Position numbers and translations under genes: made by a program | In this document: piece after piece, positions 36,449 through 46,130 of the stretch | Layout of the letters: every line of letters begins with the position of its first letter | How positions within the stretch are numbered: position 1 is the first letter of the stretch | From: Ampullaceana balthica | Lineage: Eukaryota > Mollusca > Gastropoda > Lymnaeidae | Direction of reading: 5' to 3' | Assembly: GCA_944989445.1 (NCBI GenBank) | Contig: CALYLW010000326.1 | Coordinates: forward strand, 479,001-543,000 | DNA length: 64,000 nucleotides | Notes under the pieces: generated by a model | What the model saw: the letters and a program-made list of their open reading frames with translations, nothing else | What the model was told of the DNA's origin: nothing | Database searches by the model: none

Positions 36449-37696
36449 CAGTGGCGTAGCTAGAACTTTTGCCGCCCGGGGCGGTCTCCCGATTTGCCGC
36501 CCTTTTTAGGGGCCGACCATAAATGACGTCACGAACCTGAGTCACATACGTTCGTGACGATGTGTGACGAGGGGGGTGTTTAAGAAATGTGACGTCACGT
36601 CAAAACGCGCAACTTTAAATAAATTTCCACTTTTGTTAAATGGCAAAAATTTAATCTGAAACATGTTCATATTCAAACGAAAATACGGCTTTTATTGTGG
36701 TGGTGGTCAAAGCTTTGTGACGTCTTATTGAAGAAGGGGACTGAGTTTTTGTGACGACGTGTGACGAGGAGGAAAGGGGGGGGGGAATCAGCCAAAATAG
36801 CGTGCTTCCTTTACGGACGGCCACTTTGTCGATTATATTATGGTTTTTAAAATAAAATATTTAAAAAATCTTCTTTTTAAAAGGACACGCTTTTATTTAC
36901 AGATAGAAAGTGCACTAAAAAGAAGAAAATAAAATATTTCAATCCGTAAACCTATCGACTGCACATAAAAGCGTTTATTAACGGAGAAATTTGAATATTT
37001 ACATATTCTTGTCATAAATCTTAATAATTATCCATAAAATAGACGAATTCAAATTATTTACACATTACTATTAATTTAATTGGATATGCGTAACATGCTT
37101 AATGAATAACACACATTATTTGTGCTACTTTAATGCAATAAAACAAAATAAATTTAATTTTTAATAATTTACCTTACAATAATTTACTGAAAACTGAAGC
37201 AGTAATATAAATTACTACTAGCAAGTTAAAAACAATATTTGAACCACCATGCCTTGTATGTACTTGTTCGCGCATCATTCAGCGAATGTCGAAATTCCAC
37301 GCAAAAACTGTCGTGGCGATACTAATAGCACACATTATTTGGCCCAGCAGTGTTGTGTTTTTTTTTGGGTAGTTTTCTTACAAAAGCGTCATCTGTGACT
37401 TATACCACTTATTTTTCCAAACAAATGGATACGTTTTTTTAGCGATTAAAAATTTTTGAACGGTTTTGATGTAGTTATAATATCCACTATGTAATCAAAC
37501 AAATGTTGTGCTAATCCGTTAATTAAGACTCGAAATGACTAATATATTTGTTTCACCTTGGTTTTCCCCCTTCAAAAGAAAAAGGGCGGTTGTCGGAAAT
37601 GTTTTTACGATTCAAATGCCCACAAATGCCGCCCCTAAATGAGTGCCGCCCGGTGCGGACCGCCCCCACCGCCCCCCCCTCCTAGCTACGCCACTG
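36449..37696. mobile_element. hAT-type element (1,248 bp) nested in the outer element
   Basis: 15-bp perfect TIRs: CAGTGGCGTAGCTAG at the left and CTAGCTACGCCACTG at the right. The 8-mer ACTATGGG flanks both sides (36441-36448 and 37697-37704), a perfect duplication. Just inside are GCCGCCC-rich subterminal motifs on both sides. The interior is AT-rich with no transposase frame, so it is non-autonomous. Confidence 0.93.
36509..36823. mobile_element. Possible third-level insertion inside the nested hAT
   Basis: GGGGCCGACCATAAATGACG at the left and TTTACGGACGGCCAC at the right form an imperfect inverted pair (GGCCG.CC.TAAA). Between them are repeated TGTGACGAGG and GTGACGTCAC motifs. No clear duplication is visible. 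It could instead be subterminal sequence of the nested element. Confidence 0.4.
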
Positions 37697-37799
37697 ACTA
37701 TGGGTCATAAAACTTGGACAGGAAATGTTCCAGTGATCCTTGAAACACATCTTTCGTTCTTTGTACGTGGGCCACGTTTTGGCCACCGTTGGTATAGAT

Positions 37800-38289
37800 T
37801 CTAGATGAACGATTCATTATAATGTAGCTCCAAGATCACGATTTGTTTGTGTTTGAACCGCTGAACAAAGCGTCACACGCTTCCCGCTGAGCAATATGAG
37901 CAATGACGTAACCATTACGCCGGGCTTCCACTAATTATTACTAGTTACTAGTCTTATCTTATATTAATTCGCTTTGTAAGTTTAAGTGGACTATCCGAAC
38001 ATTTGTTTATGATTCTTTCACGTGCTCAGTTCACGCGTTGACGACGACCGTGTATGTTCACACCCCTTACCATCCCTACGCCCGGTTTTAAAACCAGGGG
38101 AGATAATTCTGTTTCAGTCTGTAAATGTCGCCTTTAAACATAATCACTACTTTTAGTTATGTCTCATATATAAGGGATTTATAGTCAAAAGGTAAGCTGG
38201 CTTTGCAATTACTGTAAAATGCGTAGACTAAAAAGTAGAAAATTAGTGCATTTCTAATATAAGACTAGTTTTTTAAAAGGTTTTTTTAA
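37800..38289 (-). mobile_element. Spacer with a partial copy of the TIR-like dispersed element (about 38010-38180)
   Basis: 38010-38180 in minus orientation matches one end of the family at 52085-53766: TTCACGTG, CGCGTTGACG, TCTGTAAATGTCGCC, TAGTTATGTCTCATATATAA, ending GGGATTTATAGTC. The other end is absent. The rest of the stretch is single-copy. Confidence 0.6.
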
Positions 38290-38850
38290 TGTTGATTATT
38301 TTAGAACTACTTTCAATATGAGCAAACACGTAACCCGTCACCAATGTTCCCTTTAAGCTGCGCGGCTGCGCGACCGTGCGGATACCTGACGGACGCCGAG
38401 CAGAAGCGTAACGTTACCACGCAGCAAATTTCGATATGGGTAATAAAATAAGAGTGTTTGTTTGATATACTATTTTGCACCAAAATTTGGATGCTATGCA
38501 ACTTTGCACACGATTTAAAGTTGGTCCACACCTCCAATATATTGGTGTATATTATAGTGCGTTCGTGTGATGTTTGATCAAATGCTCGCGAGCATTTGAG
38601 AGCTGTGGACCAACCTTTAGTGGTTTGTACAAGGACCATATAATATTAGAGGGAACATTGCCCCTAGCTCAGGGCGTCAACCAATTTTAGAACCACTGTC
38701 AAAATGAGCTATCACACAACCCCTCACTCAGGGCGTCAACCACCCCCTCCCTCAGGGCGTCACATGTTTCGAGGACCACTCTAGCAATGACCTATCACGT
38801 AACAACTCATTCAGGGCGTCAACCGATTTTCAAAGATCTCATTGAAATAT
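38290..38850. repeat. About 60-bp degenerate repeat, interrupted by a MITE
   Basis: Units contain TTTTAGAACCACTGTCAAAA, TGAGCTATCACACAACCCCT and CACTCAGGGCGTCAACC. One half-unit lies left of the MITE at 38342-38660 and three or four units lie to the right. The MITE therefore inserted into an existing tandem repeat. Confidence 0.75.
38342..38660. mobile_element. hAT-type MITE, CAATGTTCCCT family, copy 1 (319 bp)
   Basis: Left CAATGTTCCCTTTAAGCTGC, right TTAGAGGGAACATTG. The inverted match over 15 bp has one mismatch. Both this copy and 58259-58448 contain AGCTGCGCGG, a GACGCCG segment, CGCAGCAAATTT and GCAACTTTGCACAC. Flanks CCCGTCAC and CCCCTAGC match at 5 of 8, so the duplication is eroded. 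The 108-codon minus frame is not a gene. Confidence 0.8.
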
Positions 38851-39491
38851 TCAACAGCGCACGAGTCCCTGCCACAGTAATGTCGCATCACTATCCTCTG
38901 ACAGAATAATCATACAAATTAATCCGACAACCCTTGATATGCTGATCCCGCTATCGCAGTAATCATCTATTAGACTAGATAACGGCTGATTCAATGAGGA
39001 GCTGTTTATATATCTCCCTTATCTAAATGGGACGTCACTCACAAGTCAGGGTTATCTCCATGCAGTTTGTGTGTATCGTTCTTAAATAATAAGATATGAA
39101 TTTGATAACATGCCCAACTGTAGAGATACAATTATAACGCAAGATCCATAATTCTGGTTGTTAACCCCAACACTGACCTTCGTCCATTTCAGCAAAAGTA
39201 CATTACATGATGTCTAGGAGGATCAACGCGTTATCTTTGCAGCTAATATATTTTGTGACCCCCTCCTTTTAAACCACACACACACCTTTTAAAAAATATA
39301 TCTTCACTAACACTCAATTTATCTATGTATAGAATTCACCAGAACAAGATCGAGTAAAGTGCAAATAAGCATGATGAATGACCCTAGCTGGGGTCGGCGA
39401 ATCACAGTTTATGATTGGCAAGCGAAGGTGGTGGAGGGGGGCATGTTTCGCGACAACAATGCTTCTTGAGTTCACTTTCGTTGTTCCTTCG
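38851..39491. other. Single-copy stretch
   Basis: No repeat ends or recognisable coding sequence. An 80-codon minus frame at 39323-39565 covers the tRNA-like sequence and is probably spurious. Confidence 0.4.
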
Positions 39492-39564
39492 AATATCGTA
39501 GTGTAATGGTTATTACATCCGCCTAACACGCGGAAGGTCCTGGGTTCAAGCACCAGCTGAAACA
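39492..39564 (+). tRNA. tRNA-Val(AAC)-like sequence, probably a pseudogene
   Basis: Length 73 nt. The anticodon arm is perfect: TCCGC stem, CTAACAC loop with anticodon AAC at 39525-39527, GCGGA stem. The D-arm region (GTGTAATGGTTATTAC) and T-arm region (CTGGGTTCAAGCACCAG) are near tRNA-Val consensus, but the T stem has one mismatch at the loop end. The acceptor stem is broken: the 5' strand AATATCG hardly pairs with the 3' strand CTGAAAC. No T-run terminator follows directly. Most likely a decayed tRNA-Val or a tRNA-derived repeat head. Confidence 0.65.
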
Positions 39565-39907
39565 ATATTTTTAATTATTTTTTAAAATATTTATATTTGT
39601 GCCCGTTCTTTTCCCCCTTTCTTTGCAAACATGACTTCGCAAAATGGCTGTAAACTTTGTTTCTCAACATGTTGACTTTCTGTTGCCATCTATTGACAAC
39701 GTCAGTATGTCCATGCACACAAAATTCACAGCCACCTAAGCACACTTATGTGACGTCACCTTGCGGTTCCAGAAAAACTTTGCTTCTGTGACCGGGACAA
39801 TGAAATTTTGAAAATCGCGTGTTTTCGAGAAAATTCTCGATTTGCTTTCAATGCCGAGCTTCCTCCCTGAACTGCTAGATTTGTCCAGATGTTTCTACAA
39901 TTCTCCT

Positions 39908-39985
39908 GAACACTCTAGAACGTTCAAGAAACTTCCATAACTTTCGAGAAACTCTCAGAACTTTCTAGAACGTTCTTGAACGTTC
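39908..39985 (+). promoter_or_regulatory. Heat-shock element array (sixteen 5-bp modules)
   Basis: GAA and TTC triplets alternate in one 5-bp register from 39908 to 39985: GAA at 39908, 39918, 39928, 39948, 39958, 39968 and 39978; TTC at 39923, 39933, 39943, 39963, 39973 and 39983. Only three of sixteen modules deviate (39913 CTC, 39938 TAA, 39953 TCT). Alternating nGAAn/nTTCn modules are the known binding pattern of trimeric HSF1, which needs about three. The array ends 19 bp before a TATA box. Confidence 0.9.
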
Positions 39986-40003
39986 CAAAACTAGCTGTAC
40001 AAG

Positions 40004-40010
40004 TATAAAA
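40004..40010 (+). promoter_or_regulatory. TATA box of the heat-shock-type promoter
   Basis: TATAAAA, placed 19 bp after the last HSE module and 91 bp before the ATG at 40101. This predicts a transcript start near 40035 and an AT-rich leader of about 65 nt. The promoter layout is intact although the gene behind it is not. Confidence 0.8.
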
Positions 40011-40100
40011 GCACAGGTGTCTCGAACCAAGATTCCAATTCGTGTTATTGCAGACTGAAAGGATAACGATTCGTAGTTGAAGAGAAGTTATTTATTTTAT

Positions 40101-41474
40101 ATGGCTTCAAGAGGTTGTTAGCATCCAGCTGATTCATTCTGCTACTTGTGAGGACAATTCATAAAGACAGTACCACACCGCCCCGATCTGCCAGTTCCGA
40201 CTCCTCCTAGGCGGCATCGGCCATTTTCAGGAGACAGCAGCAAGTCAGATAGCGAGGCAGATACTGGAGATATGGACTACGATTCCGCAGATGAAGTTGG
40301 GGATAGAAAGCCGTACTTCCCTAACCAGAAAGACGTGAACGATTTAATTAGGGACCTTGGGCTTACGAATGCTGAGCTTCTGATATCCAGGCTCAAACAG
40401 TGGAACTTGGCTGATGATAGCTTACAAGTCACGGATCAGAGGAAGCGGTATCAAAGATTCTCCAACTTCTTCAGTCAGCATGATCGGCTGTGCTTCTGCA
40501 ACGATGTTGCCGGTCTATTTCAGGCTATAGATATCGCATGTAATCCTATTGAATGGCGCCTTTTCATAGACAGTTCATCCCGGAGCACCAAAGCCGTGTT
40601 GCTTCACAATGGAAACAACTACCCGTCTCTCCCGATGGTCCACTGTGCATCTCAAAGAGGACTACAACAGTGTCAAAATGTTGCTGAGTGCATTAAAGTA
40701 TGACCACTACGGATGGGAGGTCATTGGTGACTTCAAACTAGTATAATTCCTCATGGGTCTTCAAGGAGCTTTCACGAAATTTCCTTGTTTCCTCTGTCTC
40801 TGGGACAGCCGTGACATTTTAAAATATCGCCTTAAGGACTTGCCACAACGGACCGAGTTTTTTGTTGGGAAGAGCAATGTGAAGTAGGACGTAGGAAACT
40901 CTGATAGAACCTCATAAAGTGCTTATGTCACCGCTGCACATCAAGTTTGGCCTCATTAAGCAATTTGTCACTGCTCTTGACAAGGAGTCAGCAGCATTTC
41001 AATACATCCAAGATCTTTTTCCAAAGCTGTCCGAGGCTAAGGTGAGGGCTGGTATAATCGTCGGGCCCCAGATCAAGAAGATCATAGAATGTGAGGATTT
41101 CGCAAAGCTGTTGAACAGGACGGAGAGAGCGGCTTGGAGCAGTTTCGTTGCAGTTGTTCAAGGCTTCCTAGGTAATCACAAAGCTGAAAACTATGTGGAG
41201 TTGGTGCAGACTCTCATAAAGAATTACTCCAAAATGAGATGCAGAATGTATCTGAAAGTCCATATCCTTGATTCGTATCTCGACAAATTCAAGGATAGCA
41301 TGGGCGCTTACTCTGAGGAGCAAGGCGAGCGCTTTCATCAAGATATATTGGACTTAGAACGTCGTTACCAAGGACAGTTTTACGAAAACATGATGGTGGA
41401 CTACATTTGGGGGTTTAATTCGAGAGAGTGATTCACAATACAATCGTAAATCTAGAAAATCTACACATTTCTGA
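40101..41474 (+). pseudogene. Broken copy of a multi-copy uncharacterised animal protein (transposon-like)
   Basis: The ATG at 40101 opens a frame MASRGC, stop (TAG 40119), then HPADSFCYL, stop (TGA 40149). An N-terminal Cys-rich part known in relatives appears deleted after about 40170 (inference). The frame is then open through 40272-40640 (PYFPNQKDVNDLIRDLGLT, EWRLFIDSSSRSTKAVLLHN). A frameshift lies at about 40636-40648. The next frame has KYDHYGWEVIGDFKLV, a TAA at 40744, PCFLCLWDSRD and a TAG at 40885. A second frameshift near 40888 leads into LMSPLHIKFGLIKQFV, VGPQIKKIIE, FLGNHKAENYVELV, YSEEQGERFHQD and RRYQGQFYENMM. A third shift in the G-run near 41412 precedes IRESDSQYN and the natural stop at 41472. 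From memory, near-identical proteins are abundant and unnamed in arthropods, cnidarians and molluscs; function unknown. No introns are visible. At least three frameshifts and three internal stops make it non-functional. Confidence 0.88.
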
Positions 41475-41859
41475 ACCTTGTTGAGTGGTTTCTGACTGTG
41501 TTTGCCTATTCCTTGTGCAATTTTTATTTTTACCTGCTTTAGATATAAGCAATTGAAATATAACACTTAGAAGCCAGGAAAAAAAATTGTGTTACATAGT
41601 GTTATCAAACTATTGATTTAAGGTTATACACTATTATCAGTTCAGAAAAATAATCATGATGGGTCATTCGTAAAAAATAATAAGATAACATTTCAAATAT
41701 GAAGATATAAAATATTTTTTATCCATTCATATTATCTGAAACTTTGCGATAAGAAGGCCATCAAAGTAATTTTCATTAGAAAAATGCCGATATGATATCT
41801 TTACATGAAAGCTAACCAGTGATTAGGTCCAAGTTTATAAGATAATCAAATTATCAGAG
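41475..41859. other. Spacer after the pseudogene
   Basis: AT-rich, with an A-run at 41579-41587. No clear polyadenylation signal, TIR or target duplication that would close the presumed element. Confidence 0.4.
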
Positions 41860-42100
41860 GTGTCATGTACAAGTGTCATGTACAATCATCATGTAACACA
41901 TCTTGTACAAGCGTCATGTACAAGTGTCATATACAGGTGTCATGTACAATTGTCACGTACAAGTGTCATGTTCAAGTGTCATGTACAAGTGTCATGTAAA
42001 AGTGTCATGTACAAGTGTGATGTACAAGTGTCATGTACAAGTGTCATGTACAAGCGTCATGTACAAGTGTCATGTACAAGCGTCATGTATGTGTGTCATT
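41860..42100. repeat. 13-bp GTGTCATGTACAA minisatellite, about 18 copies
   Basis: GTGTCATGTACAA with GCGTCATG and CATATACAG variants. Plus frames of 69-88 codons are artefacts. Confidence 0.95.
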
Positions 42101-42129
42101 TGTCCGTCGTGATCGACGCAGACTAATCT

Positions 42130-43440
42130 CATCACTAATAGACTTGTACTGTCTGAATGACTAAATAGACTTGTACTGTCTGAAGGAATAAATAGACTTG
42201 AACTGTCTGAATGACTAAATAGACGTGTACTGTCTGAAAGACTAAATAGACTTGTACTGTCTGAATGACTAAATAGACTTGTACTGTCTGAATGACTACA
42301 CAGGCTTGTACTGTCTGAATGACTAAATAGACTTGTACTGTCTGAATGACTAAATAGACTTGTACTGTCTGAATGACTAAATAGACTTGTACTGTCTGAA
42401 TGACTAAATAGACTTGTACTGTCTGAATGACTAAATGTACTGTCTGAATGACGAAATAGACTTGTACTGTCTGAATGACTAAATAGACTTGTACTGTCTG
42501 AATGACTAAATAGACTCGTACTGTCTGAATGACGGAATAGACTTGTACTGTCTGAATGACTAAATAGACTTGTACTGTCTGAATGACTAAATAGACTTGT
42601 ACTGTCTGAATGACTTAATAGACTTGTACTGTATGAATGACTAAATAGAATTGTACTGTTTCAATGACTTAAAAGACTTGTACTGTCTGACTGACTTAAA
42701 AGACTTGTACTGTCTGACTGACTAGACAGACTTGTAGTGTCTGAATGACTAAATAGACTTGTACTGTCTCAATGACTTAACAGACTTGTACTGTCTCAAT
42801 GACTTAACAGACTTCTACTGTCTGACTGACTTAACAGACTTGTACTGTCTGACTGACTAGACAGGCTTGAACTGTCTGACTGACTAGACAGGCTTGTACT
42901 GTCTGAGTGACTAAACAGACTTGTACTGTCTGACTGACTAGACAGACTTGTACTGTCTGACTGACTAGACAGACTTGTACTGTCTGACTGACTTAACAGA
43001 CTTGTACTGTCTGACTGACTAGACAGGCTTGAACTGTCTGACTGACTAGACAGGCTTGTACTGTCTGAGTGACTAAACAGACTTGTACTGTCTGACTGAC
43101 TAGACAGGCTTGTACTGTCTGACTGACTAGACAGGCTTGTACTGTCTGACTGACTAGACAGGCTTGTACTGTCTGGACTTACTAGACAGATTTGTACTGT
43201 CTGACTGACTAGACAGGTTTGTACTGTCTGACTGACTAGACAGGCTTTTACTGTCTGACTGACTAGACAGACTTGAACTGTCTGACTGACTAAACAGGAT
43301 TGTGCTGTCTGACTGACTAGTCAGACTTGAACTGTCTGACTGACTAGACAGACTTGTACTGTCTGACTGACTAGACAGACTTGTACTGTCTGACTGACTA
43401 GACAGACTTGTACTGTCTGACTGACTAGACAGACTTGTAT
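42130..43440. repeat. 27-bp minisatellite, about 48 copies, two subfamilies
   Basis: Unit AGACTTGTACTGTCTGAATG plus ACTAAAT in the left half. The right half changes to TGACTGACTAGAC with AGGCTTG/AGACTTG alternation. A transition zone with CTTAAAAG/CTTAACAG lies at about 42600-42850. The last units at 43320-43440 are nearly identical. Minus-strand frames are artefacts. Confidence 0.96.
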
Positions 43441-44083
43441 GAATGACTGCCACTTCACAAAGATCGGTCCGCCTTGACTGAGCTCACGTCCACATCCTAG
43501 CACTAATCGGTTCGTTATATTCCAGTCCTTAGCTCTCAAGACAAGGAAATATCTCCGCTCTCCAGTAATGTCAAGTATCGAAATGACGGGATGAGAGACA
43601 AACAACTTCGATATCTGGTCTCTTGTAGGACACTGGTTTATTTTGTTGTTGCGTGTTTTAAATGGAATCGATGTCACCAAATCCCCCTTTTTTATAGTAA
43701 CTATTGGTATTCATTTGTGATAATAGTTACTGTCGATTACGTGAAACATATTCACAGAGCGACGACTCCTTGACGATTGTGGAAAGGGGACGCATAAGAT
43801 TTAATGATCTTAGCTTCACTCAGTCGATCATTTCTTTCATGAATTGGTCATCTGAAAGGTCACTTCTGAAAAGTCACATCTGAGTTCCGTTGGTTTCTGA
43901 AAGCTTCTGTGTGTGGGGGAGCTAAGATCTCAGTTGTGTCTGGGTTCAGAGGTCAGGGGGCGGGTCTTACAATTAAAAATTCGTATTTGGTTGAAATATA
44001 TAGGACTAAATTAATTTTTTCAATTTTAAATTAAATTTTTTAAAATCTTTGTCTCCTTTGACTATGTATCTGATGGTAAAATA
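43441..44083. other. Single-copy stretch
   Basis: No gene I can support. Short frames only. Confidence 0.4.
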
Positions 44084-44277
44084 GAGTACCTCGAGATACG
44101 AACGCTTAAAGCTGCGAAAAATCCAAGATACGAAAGGTCACTCGAAGATTATTTTGTTCCAAGTTTCGAAAAAATCCAAGATACTGAAAACGCGCAGCTG
44201 AGAACACAGGGCATCACGTGACTGCATTCAACCCCAAAAAGGTTCAAACAGGTCGTGTTGGTGCGCAGTTTAATAAC

Positions 44278-44352
44278 ATTTGCCTGACACATTTCAGAAA
44301 CATTGTAAAAAGCAGGCAAAAACAAGCATCCTTGGATCAATATTTCGCTTAG
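44278..44352 (+). pseudogene. Relic of a pogo-like transposase C-terminus
   Basis: The frame ending at TAG 44350 reads THFRNIVKSRQKQASLDQYF. A tail of the form RQxQxSLDxFF is common at the C-terminus of pogo/Tigger-type transposases (from memory). Only this short piece is seen before the LINE insertion. It could be chance, but its place inside TA-flanked TIRs supports the call. Confidence 0.45.
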
Positions 44353-44359
44353 AGACATT

Positions 44360-44940
44360 TATCTTATCTTATCTTATCTGTTTACAGACGCTCCTTCTAT
44401 ACAGAAGATTATTGCGTCCTACGCTTATCTATGGTTTGTGTTTAGTCCTGCATTTTTATTAGAGATTTAAATGTTGATAAAGTGTTGGTTTTCCTGGATT
44501 CTTCAGGCAACCCATTCCACGCCCGAATTCCGGACGGGAAGAAGGAAAACTTGTATGTGTTTGTTCTTGCATACGGAATAAGAAAGGTGTTTTTATCCTT
44601 ATGTCTATCTGAGGGTTGTATTAAGTTATCTTTGTGTTGTATTTCTAAATTAGAATTAATTGCTTTATGTATGATTACTACTTTGCTCTTGGTTCTTCTA
44701 TCCTCTAGTGTTTCAAGGTTTAATGATTTAACTAATGGTGTTACTCTTGTCAGTTTCGAATATTCTCCAGTAATGAATCTGGCAGCTCTTTTTTGAATTT
44801 GTTCTAGTTTATCAATGTTTTCTTTGGTGGATGGGTCCCATACAGAAGATGCATATTCTAGTGCAGGTCTCACCAAAGTGAGGTAGCATTTAGTTAGCGA
44901 AGACGTTGGTGCAAGTGAGGTAAAGAAAATCAAAGCTGAC
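44360..44940 (-). mobile_element. LINE 3' end, copy E (best-preserved)
   Basis: 5'-truncated copy on the minus strand. An open RT C-terminal frame (44442-44933) is followed by a short 3' UTR (ACACAAACCATAGATAAGCG, GGACGCAATAATC), a hairpin at 44394-44407 (CTTCT, loop GTAT, AGAAG), GGAGCGTCTGTAAACA and a (GATAA)n tail. The frame is uninterrupted, so it is the youngest copy here and the reference for copies A-D and F. Confidence 0.93.
44442..44933 (-). pseudogene. C-terminal part of a non-LTR retrotransposon reverse transcriptase (5'-truncated)
   Basis: 163 codons without a stop. Contains LTLVRPALEYASSVWDP, IDKLEQIQKRAARFITGEY, LEDRRTKSK, FLIPYARTNTYKFSFFPSGI and RAWNGLPEE followed by LSTFKSLIKMQD. 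This order is the standard thumb/C-terminal region after the catalytic motifs in CR1/L2/Jockey-group LINEs. The catalytic FADD-type part is absent by 5' truncation, so the copy is dead although the frame is clean. The clade cannot be fixed from this part alone. Confidence 0.92.
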
Positions 44941-45206
44941 GCATAAAATTAAAAAGGCGCAAAACAAAAAAGTAATGTTTTTTTATTTTAAATTTTAAAT
45001 AATTTACTTTAAAAAGCCACGTTTTTCCCCCATAAGTTTAAGAGTTGGTTTAAGTATTTTCATTGTACAGTTGTACTAAACGTTAGTTGTATTAAGAGTT
45101 AACTCATGCAAAGTTTGTACATAAACGTATTATTTTTTTTATAAATTTAAGTGTTTCATACGTAGTACCATAATGTTTTCTGCCATCTGTTCTCCTCCCC
45201 TACCCC

Positions 45207-45374
45207 CAGAGCCGTCTTTACACCATTTTGGGCCCCTGGGCAAAGAAAGAGTGAGCGGCAGGAATAAAAAATAAATATACAGACAATATATAAATAAACA
45301 TATTCCCATGGGGCCCCTATTCTCGTGGGCCCCCGGGCAAATGCCCAACAGGCCTATGCGTTAGAACGGCCCTG
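45207..45374. mobile_element. hAT-type MITE (168 bp)
   Basis: Left CAGAGCCGTCTTTA, right TTAGAACGGCCCTG. The inverted match is CAG.GCCGT.(C)T.A. Both ends carry subterminal GGGCCCCTGGGCAAA and GGGCCCCCGGGCAAATGCCC motifs. Flanking CCTACCCC and CCCCCCCC match at 6 of 8 in a C-run. This end type is a familiar hAT MITE in many animals. Confidence 0.65.
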
Positions 45375-45994
45375 CCCCCCCCCCTCCTCCGACACTTTGT
45401 CACATCGCCTCACTCGAAAGGTCAGGGTTCACTTTGTGGGTAGATTATTTTCATTTCATTTTTTAAATTATGTTTTCATTGTTTTATTGTTATTTATTAG
45501 ATTTATAATGTGCAATTTTAAGGATTGAAGAATTCTACTTTGTTTTTCTCTGATTTTCCATGATATTATCAATTTTTAGGGTTGTTTCTGTGTGGAACGG
45601 ATTAGGTATTTCACATGTAAAACTTAGTTCGACTAAAACCCGAGATATGACAGCCGTCCCGAAGCCGATTATTTTCGTGTCTCGACGTACCGCTGTATAT
45701 TTCAAAGCATCTACACCCTCAACTACTGTTTGTGCATGTGCGTATGTCATGATATTTTTTTTTGTTCTCTTCTTTTAAAGATTCGACAAAACAAGAAACT
45801 CATGTTTATAAAAATGGTTTTTATGACATCTGCAGTTTGATGACCTACATACAAAATGTCGCAATTGAATCCAGTAAAAAGACAAGACAACTTGAGTATC
45901 CCTCTGGACTTATATGCCCCCCCCCTCCCATAGTTTGAAGTTGACTTGTTTTATATATTGCCTTACTTGGATGTGAGATTTGCAAAGTGGATTG

Positions 45995-46130
45995 AGTTGA
46001 TGAGAGGTCCACTCAGAGGTCCACTCAGAGGTCCACTCAGAGGTCCACTCAGAGGTCCACTCAGAGGTCCACTCAGAGTTTGAGTTGATGAGAGGTCCAC
46101 TCAGAGTTTGAGTTGATGAGAGGTCCACTC
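45995..46130. repeat. 12-bp AGAGGTCCACTC repeat
   Basis: Six perfect units followed by three longer units that add AGTTTGAGTTGATG. 45700-45994 upstream has no feature. Confidence 0.95.

Larger units (their letters stand above)
36362..37791. mobile_element. hAT-type MITE (outer element), split by a nested hAT
   Basis: Left end CAGGAGTGGCCA, right end TGGCCACCGTTG (inverted match CA.CGGTGGCCA). The 8-mer GTATAGAT is present at 36354-36361 and 37792-37799, a perfect target duplication. The body is the same family as 63061-63522: both have GAGAGCCATT, CTTGTCGAG/GTTGTCGAG, and a GCATTGAAG...ATGGGTCA stretch. It is interrupted at 36449-37696. Confidence 0.9.
44084..45695 (+). mobile_element. Probable pogo/Tigger-type element with later insertions
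   Basis: Left end after a TA is GAGTACCTCGAGATACGAA. The right end reads TTTCGTGTCTCGACGTACCG then CTG before a TA at 45696-45697. Inverted, these give a (CAG)GGTAC.TCGAGA.ACGAA match of about 17 positions. A TA target duplication and such ends fit the Tc1/mariner-pogo group. A decayed transposase C-terminus lies at 44278-44352. A LINE copy (44360-44940) and a small hAT MITE (45207-45374) sit inside. Confidence 0.55.

Noticed and set aside
39323..39565. 80-codon minus-strand frame over the tRNA-like sequence
   Set aside because: Overlaps a structured tRNA-like region and has no domain; more likely spurious.
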